From positions 11,064,022 through 11,128,021 of the forward strand of contig NC_064045.1 in NCBI RefSeq assembly GCF_932526225.1: 64,000 bases of DNA, in the 5' to 3' direction. The notes beneath the pieces were generated by a model. It was given only the letters and a program-made list of their open reading frames with translations. It did no database searches and had not been told where the DNA came from. Of the stretch, positions 1 through 9,954 are shown one piece after another (the first letter of the stretch is position 1; the number at the start of each line of letters is the position of its first letter). The stretch comes from Nematostella vectensis. Its lineage: Eukaryota > Cnidaria > Anthozoa > Actiniaria > Edwardsiidae. A program made the position numbers and the translations under genes.

Positions 1-688
1 GCTTTTTTTTCCCTGTTGAAGTACAGACGTTGTGCCTTGACCTGCACTTTCGTTCCCACAATTCAACCTCTGCTCCCCTCCACATTCACCATACCTTGTG
101 GGCACTGATTTCGGCTTGTGATGAAAATTGATTTAGTATGCCATTATCCTCATCTATCCTAGTTTAATCCTGTCAGGGATCTAAGCCGTATAATTTGGTC
201 CATCACACTCATATTCCTCTTCCTAAACGTAAACATTACGTTCAATTTGACAATGTTTCCCGATCGATATTTTACGAACACAGGAACTCATCAATCAAAT
301 ATCAAACTTGGTATAGAGCAGGATATTTCGCTGTTTTGGTGCTTTTTGCAACGCGACGTCTCGCTAACAAAACAAATTCAAGTTTCAAACTCCGCGCGGC
401 CATTTTGAATATTTGCATAATAGGTAGGTAAATCGATATTAACAAAAATGATAATGTCCTGCACTGGTTATACGGTGGAGGCTCTGGAAGCAGGGTATAT
501 TTTCTTTGGTGACTTTCCCTTTTAGAATTACGCTCTTCACGCCCAAGTGAGGATCTCTTGGACCACCTCATTTACATTATTTCCTCGTTCTTTAGAAATT
601 ATTATTTCGAATTTTCATTGTGAAGGTTTTGACGTAATCTGGTAATATCCTTCGCAGCCGTCCTTAGTGTCAATCTGACAGGGTATTC
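1..688. other. no recognisable gene
   Basis: I see no coding exon, RNA gene or obvious repeat here. The short open frames lack recognisable protein motifs and have no supporting splice structure. The sequence is AT-rich, like other intergenic DNA in the window. Confidence 0.5.
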
Positions 689-839
689 CAGGCGCGTACC
701 CAGGTTTTGCAGAAAGGGGGTGCGTAGCCATTGGAAAAGGGCAGTATATGGCTATCCTTCAATAGGAAATGATCCACCTTTTGACTGCCAGAGAGGAGTG
801 GGGGAAATGCACGCTGCGCACCCCCTGTGTACGCGCCTG
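689..839. repeat. short repeat with inverted termini (family R2)
   Basis: The left end reads CAGGCGCGTACCCAGG and the right end reads TGTGTACGCGCCTG, so the termini are roughly inverted. The inside holds a G-rich tract and a 'gaaatgatccaccttttgac' type core. Related pieces with a core like 'aatgacccactttttgg' occur near 4,796-4,863, 20,578-20,733, 28,080-28,228 and 33,525-33,640, so this is a dispersed short MITE-like family. No protein is encoded. Confidence 0.5.
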
Positions 840-997
840 TATTTGCAAGTTGCTCTAGCCTGTGAAGGCAAGCGCAAAAGGCTGGGGAAGATGTGGGATA
901 GACCCCGTTCGCTTGAGAGAAGGATGGAGCGAATTCTTCTCTCTGTCTAGCGCGCGCCTTTTCTCAATCCTTTGGGGCTGCTTCGCAGACAGGTAAA

Positions 998-1500
998 TTG
1001 ATGACGGTTAGGGAAGGGTCATTATTTAACGGGGGGAGGCAGCTATGTTTTGGGGGAGGGCTGCGATTTTTTGAGCATCGATTTGGGGGAGGGCCTCAAA
1101 TTTTGATACAGGGTTTAGGGGAGGGCCTTATTTTTTTTAACAAGTATTCTGATCAATTTCCGAGCCCCCTAAAAGTCTGGAATTTCACAATTTTAATCTT
1201 TCTGGGGAGAACCCCAGACCCCCTACAAAGAATGAATATGACGCGCCCTCTGCTTAAAAACCATTGTCCCCTTTAGTGTAGCTTCTACTTTTTTTCTTTT
1301 GCACTGAATTTGCAAATTTCAATTCAAGTCCCCACCTCCCCTACTAACTTTTCAGATTTGTTGTATGGAAATATATGTAATTGGAAATATATGTAATAAT
1401 AAATAAGATTTCAGTTGGGAAGGAGCTAATGATGGTATTTTTCATTTGGTTTTTAACAATAATGAGCATTTCATATATGCCCCCAGACCCCCTATCATCA
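998..1500 (+). repeat. dispersed repeat R1, copy A, left half
   Basis: This stretch has repeated 'GGGGGAGGG' blocks and matches 28,925-29,340 along most of its length: 'gggaagggtcattattta', then 'gagcatcgatttgggggagg', then 'aaccccagaccccct'. The copy breaks at about 1,497, resumes at about 4,012 and runs to about 4,610. It was therefore split by the retrotransposon lying between. The repeat has no detectable coding capacity. Confidence 0.7.
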
Positions 1501-1537
1501 TCATCATTGGCAGTCCGTCGAGGCGACGATGACTGTT

Positions 1538-3931
1538 CTATTGTGTTGGTCCTTTGATCTTAACTCTCCATGCTGGACGATCCCGAGCAGTGGTTTGCCA
1601 AGAGTTTGAGCTTATATCCCTCCACTTCAGGTTCCTCTTTACCACATCTTTGAACCTGAGTCTAGGCCGACCCTGATTCCTGGTCCCTGTCGTGAGCTGA
1701 GAGTAGAGCAGCTGCCTAGGCAATCTGTCAGTGTCCATGCGGTGAACATGCCCAGTCCATCTGAGATTTTTCTCAATGAGTGTGTCAGCCATTGACCGTA
1801 ATCCGGTCCTCTTGTATATCTCTTTGTTTGTGACTTTATCCATCCAAGTAATTTTCATTATTTCTCTCAGGTGTCGCATCATATATGCATGTAAATTTTT
1901 CACCTGGCTGCGATATACAGTCCATGTTTCTGCACCGTATACTAGGGCAGATAAGACAACTGCTCGATAGACCTTGCCTTTAACCTTGAGCGATACGTGA
2001 TGGTTGTCCCACAGCCGCTCTCTCAGCTTAGCATATGCTGCGCTGGCCTTCCCCTTTCTGAAGGTGATCTCATTATCTATTCGTGCATTGTCAGAGATGG
2101 TACTTCCCAAGTACACAAAGTCTTTGTTCTGGACCAGGGTCTCATTTCTTACATGGATTTCGCCAGGGAATTGAGTCAATGTCTGACGCTTCACTGGTTG
2201 AAATAAGCACTCTGTCTTTTTGATGTTGATTTTCAGGCTGAATTGTTCTGCAGCTGAGGAGAATCTGTCTACTAATCTCTGCATACTTTCCACATCATGT
2301 GCCACCAATGCGCTGTCGTCCGCATACAGCATTTCTCGTACTATGACCTGGCATGTTTTCCTTTTCGCTTTGAAGTGAGCAACATTGAATAGGTCGGCGT
2401 TATGCCTTGTTTGGATTGACACCCCATCAACACAGTCCTTGAAGGCTACCTCCAACATGGCCGACAGGTATAGAGAAAAGAGCGTTGGCGCCAGGACGCA
2501 CCCTTGCTTTACTCCATTGGAGACATCGAATTGCTTCGAGTCGTTTCCGCCTTGGGATACAGAAGCTTTCATACCGCTATGGAGGGATCGTATAACATTG
2601 ACAAACTTGGGTGGACAGCCAAATTTGACCAGGACCTGCCAGAGTGCCTCTCTCGATACAGTGTCAAAGGCTTTTGAGAAGTCAATGAACACTGCATATA
2701 GCGGCATGTTTTGCTCTATACACTTCTCCTGGGTCTGTCGCAGACAGAAAATCATGTCCATTGTGCCCCTGCCACTCCTGAAACCACACTGGGACTCGGG
2801 CAGTATGACTGGTGCTATGTGTCTGTTAATCCTGTTCAGCAGAACACGAGAGAGGATCTTACCAGCGATGGAGAGCAAGGATATACCTCTGTAATTTCCA
2901 CAGTCTCTCCGACTACCTTTCTTGAAAATAGGGATAATACTGGCATCTCTCCAGTCATGAGGTGTGTTCTCCGCTGACCAGACTTTGAGGACAAGTTTAT
3001 GCAGCTTGGACACAATCTCTGTACCACCATGCTTCCAGATTTCCGCAGGTATACCACATTTACCAGGTGATTTCCCCTCTTGTGTAGCATCGATTGCATC
3101 CACAACCTCCTTTATGTCTGGCGGCTCAGAAAGGCACACTACCTCTGGTCTTGTTTGGAGACTGTTGAGTGCTCCCTCATCCACAAGCCCTGATACATTC
3201 AGGAGTTGGTCAAAATGATCGGCAAATCTGTTTAGGATCTCCGATTTCTCCTGAAGTATTGTGCATCCGTCAGTAGCAGTGAGTTGGGTTGACCCACGCT
3301 TTGCAGGACCGTACACCTCTCGTAGTCCGTTGTAGAAGCCCTTCATATCATTTACATCCGATGCCTGTTGTAGACTTTCTGCCTTTCGTTCCCACCAGTC
3401 TGTCTTGAGCTTTCTCGTGTACTGCTGAAGTACCCTCCTTGCAGCCGTGTACTTATTCTTGTTGGACCTTGTGTTTGTTTGCAGCATATTGGCTCTAGCA
3501 GCATTCCGCTTTTCCAGCAGACATTCCAGATGTTTATCGTTTTCATCAAACCAGTCTTGGTGTTTTCGTTTCGGCTTCTCACATACTTTTTCTGCTGTTT
3601 CATACACAACTGTCTTCAGAGTATTCCACTGTGCCTCAATCTCACTCCCATCCATCTCTTCAAGATTTTTCAGGGCCTCATTCATTTCGTGTTGTAGCTT
3701 AGCCTTCATGTCACCACTCCTGATCTTCCGCACATCCAGTTTTGTTGGTGGTTTAGCCTTTGTCCGTGCATGCGGTCTCCTCAGCGAGAAGGCCACCTTG
3801 GACCTGACCATCTGATGATCTGTGGCGCAATCAGCCCCTCTCATAACTCTTGTGTCCAGTATGTCATTCAGATCTTTCTTTCTCGTTATCATGTAGTCTA
3901 ATAAGTGCCAGTGCTTGGAGCGGGGGTGCAT
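1538..3931 (-). CDS. LINE endonuclease (C-terminal remnant) / reverse transcriptase
   Basis: A 797-codon frame without a stop. The N-terminus is the end of an APE-type endonuclease ('HPRSKHWHLLDY', 'DCATDHQMV' with the conserved D-H pair). Reading continues in frame up to about 3,968, so the annotated methionine is internal to a longer original ORF. A coiled, Lys/Arg-rich linker follows, then the reverse transcriptase: 'SPGKCGIPAEIW', 'IIPIFKKGSRRDCGNYRGISLL', 'FIDFSKAFD', 'GVKQGCVLAPTLFSLYLSAM' and the catalytic 'YADDSALVAHD' box. The C-terminal tail has 'LVYGAETWTVYRS' and 'WTGHVHRM', typical of 'endonuclease-reverse transcriptase' proteins annotated in many invertebrates. The intact frame suggests a recent insertion, although the 5' end is missing and this copy is probably immobile. 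Confidence 0.88.
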   Translation of the reverse strand: MHPRSKHWHLLDYMITRKKDLNDILDTRVMRGADCATDHQMVRSKVAFSLRRPHARTKAKPPTKLDVRKIRSGDMKAKLQHEMNEALKNLEEMDGSEIEAQWNTLKTVVYETAEKVCEKPKRKHQDWFDENDKHLECLLEKRNAARANMLQTNTRSNKNKYTAARRVLQQYTRKLKTDWWERKAESLQQASDVNDMKGFYNGLREVYGPAKRGSTQLTATDGCTILQEKSEILNRFADHFDQLLNVSGLVDEGALNSLQTRPEVVCLSEPPDIKEVVDAIDATQEGKSPGKCGIPAEIWKHGGTEIVSKLHKLVLKVWSAENTPHDWRDASIIPIFKKGSRRDCGNYRGISLLSIAGKILSRVLLNRINRHIAPVILPESQCGFRSGRGTMDMIFCLRQTQEKCIEQNMPLYAVFIDFSKAFDTVSREALWQVLVKFGCPPKFVNVIRSLHSGMKASVSQGGNDSKQFDVSNGVKQGCVLAPTLFSLYLSAMLEVAFKDCVDGVSIQTRHNADLFNVAHFKAKRKTCQVIVREMLYADDSALVAHDVESMQRLVDRFSSAAEQFSLKINIKKTECLFQPVKRQTLTQFPGEIHVRNETLVQNKDFVYLGSTISDNARIDNEITFRKGKASAAYAKLRERLWDNHHVSLKVKGKVYRAVVLSALVYGAETWTVYRSQVKNLHAYMMRHLREIMKITWMDKVTNKEIYKRTGLRSMADTLIEKNLRWTGHVHRMDTDRLPRQLLYSQLTTGTRNQGRPRLRFKDVVKRNLKWRDISSNSWQTTARDRPAWRVKIKGPTQ
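1599..1641. repeat. 43-bp segment duplicated at LINE 5' junction
   Basis: The 43 bp starting 'caagagtttgagcttatatc' recur at 3,969-4,011 in direct orientation. The first copy is inside the RT ORF near its 3' end. The second copy forms the outermost 5' sequence of the element. Confidence 0.85.
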
Positions 3932-4011
3932 CCAAGTGACCTTATGATGCTCTTTATGTCTGAAGAAACAAGAGTTTGAGCTTATATCCCTCCACTTCAG
4001 GTTCCTCTTTA

Positions 4012-4610
4012 TACAATAGTATTTACACCCCTGAAAAATGCGCTCGAAACAATGCTTCTCCTGGCTTGGTGGTGCTTTAGGTCAGCTCCGCTGCCTTTTT
4101 ATGGGCATGCCTAAGTCAGTCCCCCCTCCCCCTCACGCATAACAATTTGACAAGTGCGGGGGATGGAGGCGGTGTCTCCCCACAACTTGAATTTGAAACT
4201 GCGACATTCATAACAAAATGTTAAGAATATATTTTTCTTGGCAAAGTACCCAATCCCCTTTCTTTGTTTGTATATTGCACAGATTGCTCGTTATTACAGT
4301 TGTGGGTTTACACATTTGTGGGCAGCTTCTTATTATACATTTGAGGGCATAGCACTCATACGGTTATAAAATTTTTTTATGCTCCTGGAAGAACGTGCCG
4401 CACGTACAGCATCTACCAAATAAAGTATAATTTCAAACTAATCAATACGTTTTTTTTTTACCTTTTTTTTTCTGGGGGATGGCTTTTTGGGGGAGGGTCC
4501 ATTTTTGTGTTTTATATTGGGGGAGGGTCGAAATTTTTGAACCAGATAAAAATTCAACTTAGTAGCCCTCCCCCCCCCTGATAAATAATGGCCTTTCCCT
4601 GAGGTCGTTA
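4012..4610 (+). repeat. dispersed repeat R1, copy A, right half
   Basis: This resumes the R1 repeat after the LINE insertion ('tttacacccctga', 'cttctcctggcttg', 'gcatgcctaagtcagt', then GGGGGAGGGTC blocks and 'cccctgataaataatgg'). It matches 29,360-29,632. Compared with that copy it carries about 300 extra bp (about 4,145-4,455). Confidence 0.65.
4415..4448. repeat. 34-bp direct repeat, left copy
   Basis: A 34-bp sequence beginning 'accaaataaagtataatttc' recurs exactly at 4,941-4,974, about 490 bp away in the same orientation. The second copy abuts the left end of the DIRS-like element. It could be a duplicated insertion target or a repeat boundary; I cannot decide which. Confidence 0.75.
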
Positions 4611-4686
4611 CGACTCCAACGAAAAAGTCAGGGAAATTTAATTAATGCGATGTAATTCGGAAAATAAATGGCTCAGAATATGATAA

Positions 4687-4974
4687 ATTAGAAATTAACA
4701 CAAGATTGAAAAGCCCTACGTCGGAACTTTCTTTTGCTCCGACGAAGCCCGGCTAACGCTCGAAACGTCATCGCAATTACGACTCTATAGTCATAGGAAT
4801 CATAAGAAATGACCCACTTTTTGGCCGCCAAGAAGCGGTGCGCGCGAACCCCCCTGTGTATGCACCTTGAGCTTTCGCCGTAACTGAAGTAACCTAGGAT
4901 AATACCAAACACAAGTTTAATGGTAGGACTTACTTGCACGACCAAATAAAGTATAATTTCAAACTAATCAATAC
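4687..4974. repeat. mixed short repeat remnants
   Basis: Positions 4,687-4,770 resemble one arm of the fold-back element at 50,872-51,070 ('cttttgctccgacgaagc', 'gctcgaaacgtc'). Positions 4,796-4,863 resemble family R2 ('aatgacccactttttggccg'). Positions 4,941-4,974 are the right copy of the 34-bp direct repeat. No coding sequence. Confidence 0.5.
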
Positions 4975-4979
4975 TTTGC

Positions 4980-5042
4980 GAAAGGCGCGGGGTGGTCGTT
5001 CTCCTGACCAGGGGCCGGCATTCGGCTCCAGGGCGCGCGACC
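4980..5042. repeat. terminal direct repeat of DIRS-like element, left
   Basis: 63 bp, starting 'gaaaggcgcggggtggtcgt' and ending 'cgcgcgacc'. It matches 9,874-9,936 with only a few differences, in the same orientation. Confidence 0.85.
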
Positions 5043-5205
5043 GTGACTCGGTTTAACTTTTAACATTTAAACTCATCGTCAGATAAGTTGGGGTCAGGTA
5101 TCGGAGCGTACTGGTCGCCCGACCAAGCGCTACCCAGGGAACCATGGCAACCGGGCCACAGCTCCCCGCCAACCAGGTGCTTGGAAAGGAGGGACTGTGG
5201 CTCGG

Positions 5206-6260
5206 CTACCATGGGACCTTCTGACCCCAACAAAACCAAGCACCAACCACAGAATGAACAGGAGGTATCTGTTCAGCAGAAGCGGCTGCTAACGCCTCTA
5301 CGGGGGTACGGATGTAGCCCTTATACGCGTCACTAGACCAACGGACAAGAGATTGGATCAGATGATCTGAGAGCCCATTCCTAGCCGCCACGGTGGCGGC
5401 ACCAATACGGAAGCTGTGGCTGGAGTAATCACTGGCGAAACCTGCTGCTCGCATGATCTGTCGCAACCAAGACGTCAGGATAGGCCGAGACAAGGGCTGA
5501 CCCGAATGCAACAAAAAGAGAGGGCCCGGTGTACTTCCTCTCAAGTGCAAGTAAGCTAGGATGGCCTCAACCGCACACAGGGGAGGTCTGGCTTTACCAA
5601 TATAGATGAAGGTTCCTTTGCGAAAGGGGTCAGTCTTAGAGGCCTTGATGTTGACACGTATGTACTTGGGAGCCGACATGGAATCTAAGGTGATGTCCTG
5701 AGGCTGTACGTGTCGCTGTGACGAGAAGCTGTTCAACGAGTCTACCGTAAACTCAGATGCTCTCAGAAAGCCAAAGTAGGCGAGGCAGCAGGCAGCCCAA
5801 AACATTAGGTGGTCTGGAAGCCCGAGGTCTAGGTGTCGGTGGATAGTATACATTACCTCATCGGTAACCGGGACGAGGGATTCACACCGCGAACCCTTTT
5901 GATGCCCCTCAATACTCTCTCGAGTCGTAAACAGCCCGCAAGAGGGTCCTGGAACCCCTGTTCAATGTACATAGCACGAACTCCAGACAAGTAAACCTTG
6001 ATTGACGACGGCTGAACAAAATCCGCAAGAAAGGACGCAAACAAGCAAAGCGTCAAAGTCAAGGGGTTTGAGCTTTCCCAGTTGCGCGCAAAAGTTGACA
6101 AACTTCCGCTGACCTGTAGCATACGACTTACGAGTGGGCGGTACGAGATGAACCGCCAGCACCTTGTTTCTAAGGGTGAGAGATATCTGCCAGAAGCCAC
6201 GCCGGGATGGTAGTAGGGGAAGGACGAGCCCAAGGCGCCAAGCGCAGAAATTCCTGCCAA
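5206..6260 (-). pseudogene. DIRS-like tyrosine recombinase (frameshifted)
   Basis: Two overlapping minus-strand frames (6,260-5,853 and 5,853-5,206) together give a tyrosine recombinase of about 330 residues. The N-terminal part has a core-binding-like segment ('SSIKVYLSGVRAMYIEQGF'). The C-terminal part has the catalytic domain: 'AACCLAYFGFLRASE' with the first arginine, 'HSFRIGAATVAA' as the HxxR box, and 'YKGYIRTP' with the nucleophilic tyrosine. The frame changes near 5,860, between 'RVRGVN' and 'VTDEVMYTIH', so the gene is broken. In the family this enzyme integrates a circular DNA intermediate without making target-site duplications. Confidence 0.83.
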
Positions 6261-7773
6261 TTGAAACGGGACAAAGCGTCAGCTAGGGAATTTTCAATCC
6301 CTGGAACATGGGCTGCAGCGAAAGAAAAACCACATCTCACAGCCCACATGAGTAGCCTACGCAGCAATTTCATGATGCACGGAACCTTCGAGGTCCTAGA
6401 GTTAACGATGTGAACCACGGCTTCATTGTCGGACCTGAAAAGGACATGTCCCCTACCCCATCCGTGTCCCCATACATGCGCTGCGATAATAATAGGGAAG
6501 AGCTCCTTGTAAGCTATTGACTGCGAGGACTGAGAGGCGAACCAGAGCCCATTAAACCACTCCGACCCACAATAAGCTCCATAGCCAAAGGCGCCTGCTG
6601 CGTCAGAGATGACGATAACCGTAGGATTCGCTTCTAAACCAGGATAAAGCCAGAAGCTGACACCGTTCCAAGATTCCAAGAACTGTTGCCACCACGCCAA
6701 GTCGCGACGAGTTTCATTGTTAATGCGAATTGGGTGTCTGTCATGTCTGAAGCATCGGAGTTGATCGATCAAGCGCCGGATTAACGCCATGCTAGGCCAC
6801 AATACTTTAGCAGCGTGATGAAGGTGGCCGATTAAAGATTTTAAATCGTGCCTGGTGCACCAATCTAGGCGAGACCACTTATTGATGAGTGCGCGTAGAT
6901 TCGCCAACTTGTCTGCTGGTAACCGGGCTACGCGGTTGACTGAATCTAGTTCTATACCTAGAACGGTAAGTGTCGAGGAGGGGCCATCACACTTGCCCGG
7001 ATGCAAAGGCCAAGATTGGTGCAGACCTGTAGCGCCACTGAAAGATTTCGCGCACACCTCCGAGAGTCGGGTGGGCCCGCCAAAATAAGATCGTCAAGGT
7101 AGTGCATAATGTCTGACACTTGGTGTTTGTTTACCAGAATCCACTCCACCATAGAGGCCACTGTATTGAAGATGTATGGGGCGGAGCGGAAGCCGAACGG
7201 CAATGCAAGATCAACATAATAATATGCGCGCCATCTCATACCCAAAAGATAACGATCGGAGGGGTGGACTGGGACGTTCCGGTACGCCGACATGACGTCG
7301 AATTTTGCGATTAAAGCCCCCAGGCCGAATTTGTCTACCATGCGAATGATATCGTCGACTCGTATGTAGTTCAAGGTAAACTGTTCGGGATCAATCCCGT
7401 CATTCACACTAGCGCCCTCAGGCGATGATAGGTCGACAATCAAACGCCATTTCCCGGGCTGCCCGCTCTAAGGGATCACCCCAAATTTGCTGATGTGTAG
7501 GTTGGGGAATGGAGGGTAAGCAAACGGCCCAGCCACTCTACCTAGCGATACCTCATCTGCCAGATAATCGTCGACCACCGAACGGTGCTCCTGTGCAGAA
7601 TGCTTATTCTTTTTGCTCGACTGGAGTGCTGAAGACCCGTCAAATCCTATTCTAAACCCATGGCGTATACCATCCAGTACATATGCCACCAGGTGTTGAT
7701 CGGGGTGTTTAATCAACTGTGCAGCGAACCTGTCGTGCTTTAGAGGCGTCACCGATGGGACTGATGCGAGCAA
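6170..7773 (-). pseudogene. DIRS-like reverse transcriptase / RNase H (broken into frames)
   Basis: The frame at 7,773-7,468 holds the RT N-terminus ('YLADEVSLGRVAGPF', 'HISKFGVIP'). The frame at 7,443-6,958 holds the palm ('KFDVMSAYRNVPVHP', 'LPFGFRSAP', and the catalytic 'MHYLDDLILAGPP'). The frame at 7,057-6,170 holds the connection and RNase H ('VISDAAGAFGYGAYC', 'AYKELFPIIIAAHVWG', 'RSDNEAVVHIVNS', 'NSLADALSR'). The stop at about 7,468 and the frame change near 7,000 show decay. It should make cDNA of the element; the YLDD box and the D-E-D-D RNase H residues are all present. Confidence 0.85.
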
Positions 7774-7789
7774 TGCTGCAACAAAAAGT

Positions 7790-8700
7790 CACTCATCAAC
7801 TCCCAAAGCCACTAGAGCAGGCAGGCTGAAAACAGAGGAGGGGAGGGGCAAGCTGGTCCCTGCTGCGAGCTCAGAGGATCCTTGAAGATAGAAGTACCCT
7901 AGGAGTTGGTAAACCTGGGTGAAGTGTGGACTCCCGTGAGCGGTGTCGAATCGCTCGATGAATGGTGGTGAACCTTAGCACCACGCAGGCGTAGATCAAA
8001 CCCCCCTCAGAGCAGATCTGGTCGTACCAACCTGCATGTGCCATGCTGTAAACACTCTTCTTGAACACCCTGTTCGAATAAGCGACCTGTGATAAACGCA
8101 AACCTTGGTATCGCGCATGCAAAGTAACACCCAGCGCGTAGCATCCTGGGTGAAGGATGACGAACAATCTCACGTGCGCAGCAACACCCTACGCGAAACA
8201 ACCGAGCGACCTTTCATCGCGAAGCATCCTGGGAGAAGGGGGAACCTTACCATCCCGCATGCGCAGTAACAAACCCTTCGCGTAGTATCCAAGGAAAAAA
8301 ACCGGACCGAACCAGGTCATATGCGCTGTAACAACCCTGCGCGAATCCTCCTGGGAGAAGGGCGAACCTTACCATCCCACACGCGCAGCAACAACCCTGC
8401 GAGTAGTATTCTGGGCGAAGAATAACAAGAAGCAAGTACCGTGCCCGCCACAACTCTGCGCTAAGTATTCTGGGAGACGGCACGCTAATATAACACCTAA
8501 CACCATAGAATAAAGCCAAAGTCATGTATATGTAACTGTACCAAAAGAACTCGTGGTTAATAGAGCTCGACTGCTCTTGACAAGTGCATCCAAAAGTTAG
8601 GCTAACCGAGCCTAATGCTACATACACAATAGATGCTCCTACTAATACGCAATAATGAGCCTAGTGAGCACAACAAGTGTCACTTATCCGACCTATAGGT
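7790..8700. repeat. imperfect tandem repeats inside DIRS-like element
   Basis: Between the gag and RT ORFs lies about 900 bp without a domain. From about 8,030 to 8,480 it holds several diverged units of roughly 60-75 bp, each with 'catcctgggagaaggg'-like, 'aaccttaccatcccgcatgc'-like and 'gcagtaacaaccctgcgcg'-like blocks. Short minus-strand frames through it are repetitive and look like by-products of the repeat. Confidence 0.6.
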
Positions 8701-8733
8701 TAACATAGGTTTGCAAAGTCGACATCTACAACC

Positions 8734-9738
8734 TTATCGGTGATGGCGTTTCGGAGGCTTGGTGCTGGGTGGGGAGGAGCGCGCTCTGTTTGGTTTGCGT
8801 CCCCGGCTAGCACACTCCACTTGTGGGTGAGGTCCGGAACAGGTCGCACAGCGGTGGGAAAACTGACAGACAGGAAACGTCGGTGAAGTGCACTTCCCAC
8901 GATTCCACGAGTAACATATCCCGTCAGCAGATGAGGATGCCCGGGGGGATGCACCTGCCGCATGGAAGCTAAACAGCTGTGGGTCTATCTGGGACCAATC
9001 GGTCAGTTGGTTTGCGGCTGCCTGTTCTCGAAAGGCACGATCGTACGACAACCAAGCTTTCCCGCCGAGTTGACGAAAGGTAGCAGAATGGAAAGTTTAT
9101 ACTTTGTGAGATCTTGCCACCGATTAGGAAAATAAGACACTAGTACCGTCGAATAAATAGTGAAGGCTTCGCACCACGACACGACGTCCTCCAGCCGCCT
9201 TTTCGGTTTCTTGGAGCGGGGAGCCGACAACAACAAATGCCCGTCAAGTAACAATTGAGGTTCAGGCTCGGACATTGTCGAGAGATTTGCTGGTAGCAAC
9301 TCGGCGAGGTCGACAAACTTATTCGACACAATCTGAAGAACCACCTTCGAGGGGACCGGGGAATACCCTTGGCCCACCACAAACGGCTTGTGTAAAATTG
9401 GGACTGCTGATAAGGGACTAGTTGTCGCTAGGGTGGACAAAGTTGACACGAGTGGAGTCATCAATGGAGTAGACCCGGCCAACGATAAACCAGAGCAAAC
9501 CGATGCGAGCGATGTTGAGGAAAACACTTGTAAAAATTCTGGAACTGACCTACCTCCTGGGCCAACCGACGACGGTGCAACCGGGGTGCTCGCCTGAGGC
9601 AGTGAGAAGGATGAGGATGCCCGGCCGCCGCAACCACTGTTGTACCTGTGCTAGAGACAGGAATCGCGTTGGCTGGTTGTTAGCGCTCAGTCGCGCTTGA
9701 AATGCCTGCTGGACGGCCATCTGAATCGCTGTGAGCAC
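8734..9738 (-). pseudogene. DIRS-like gag ORF with CCHC/CCCH-like zinc motif (frameshifted)
   Basis: The minus-strand frames at 9,738-9,550, 9,527-9,003 and 9,051-8,734 line up as one gag-like protein. The middle part has 'KPFVVGQGYSPVPSKVV' and 'FVDLAELLPANL', which I recognise from DIRS-type gag ORFs. The last part begins 'LSYDRAFREQAAAN' and ends in a Cys/His cluster, 'CYSWNRGKCTSPTFPVCQF', followed by 'SHRCATCSGPHP'. A frameshift near 9,045 separates the body from the zinc motif. The protein probably packages the element RNA; that role is inferred from gag in general. Confidence 0.72.
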
Positions 9739-9873
9739 TTCCGGGGCCAGACTAGGTGTTGTTGTTTTTCAGGATTCATAATTAGCTTTTTTTTGTGAGT
9801 GAAAACTATGATCTTTTAGACTTAAAAGCGTGGATCACATAGGTTAGCTTCACTCGAAACGTTGCCAGTGCAA

Positions 9874-9936
9874 GAAAGGCGCGTGGTGGTCGTTCTCCTG
9901 ACCAGGGGCCGGCATTCGGCCCCAGGGGGCGCGACC
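9874..9936. repeat. terminal direct repeat of DIRS-like element, right
   Basis: 63 bp matching 4,980-5,042 in the same orientation; it contains 'ggccggcattcggccccag' and ends with 'gcgacc'. Confidence 0.85.
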
Positions 9937-9954
9937 TTCTAAATTTCATTCAGA

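Larger units (their letters stand above)
1501..4011 (-). mobile_element. 5'-truncated non-LTR (LINE) retrotransposon
   Basis: The element lies on the minus strand. Its 3' end is at the left, with a short GAT/ATC trinucleotide tail (1,497-1,508), and its 5' end is at the right. It is inserted cleanly into repeat R1, as the uninterrupted copy at 28,925-29,632 shows. The 5' end is truncated inside the endonuclease domain. The last 43 bp of that end (3,969-4,011) duplicate element positions 1,599-1,641 in the same orientation, so the 5' junction is chimeric. A trinucleotide tail is known from RTE- and L2-type LINEs; I do not assign the clade. Confidence 0.85.
4980..9936 (-). mobile_element. DIRS-order tyrosine-recombinase retrotransposon (decayed)
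   Basis: On the minus strand, in order: gag-like ORF with a Cys/His zinc motif, reverse transcriptase, RNase H and tyrosine recombinase. This domain order defines the DIRS group. The ends are 63-bp near-identical sequences in the same orientation (4,980-5,042 and 9,874-9,936, containing 'ggtggtcgttctcctgacca'). Direct rather than inverted ends recall the split direct repeats of PAT- and Ngaro-type members, but I did not resolve the internal repeat pair. Several frameshifts or stops break the ORFs, so the copy is dead or nearly so. Confidence 0.85.

Noticed and set aside
2385-2894. 169-codon plus-strand ORF
   Set aside because: It is the reverse strand of the LINE reverse-transcriptase gene, with no family resemblance.
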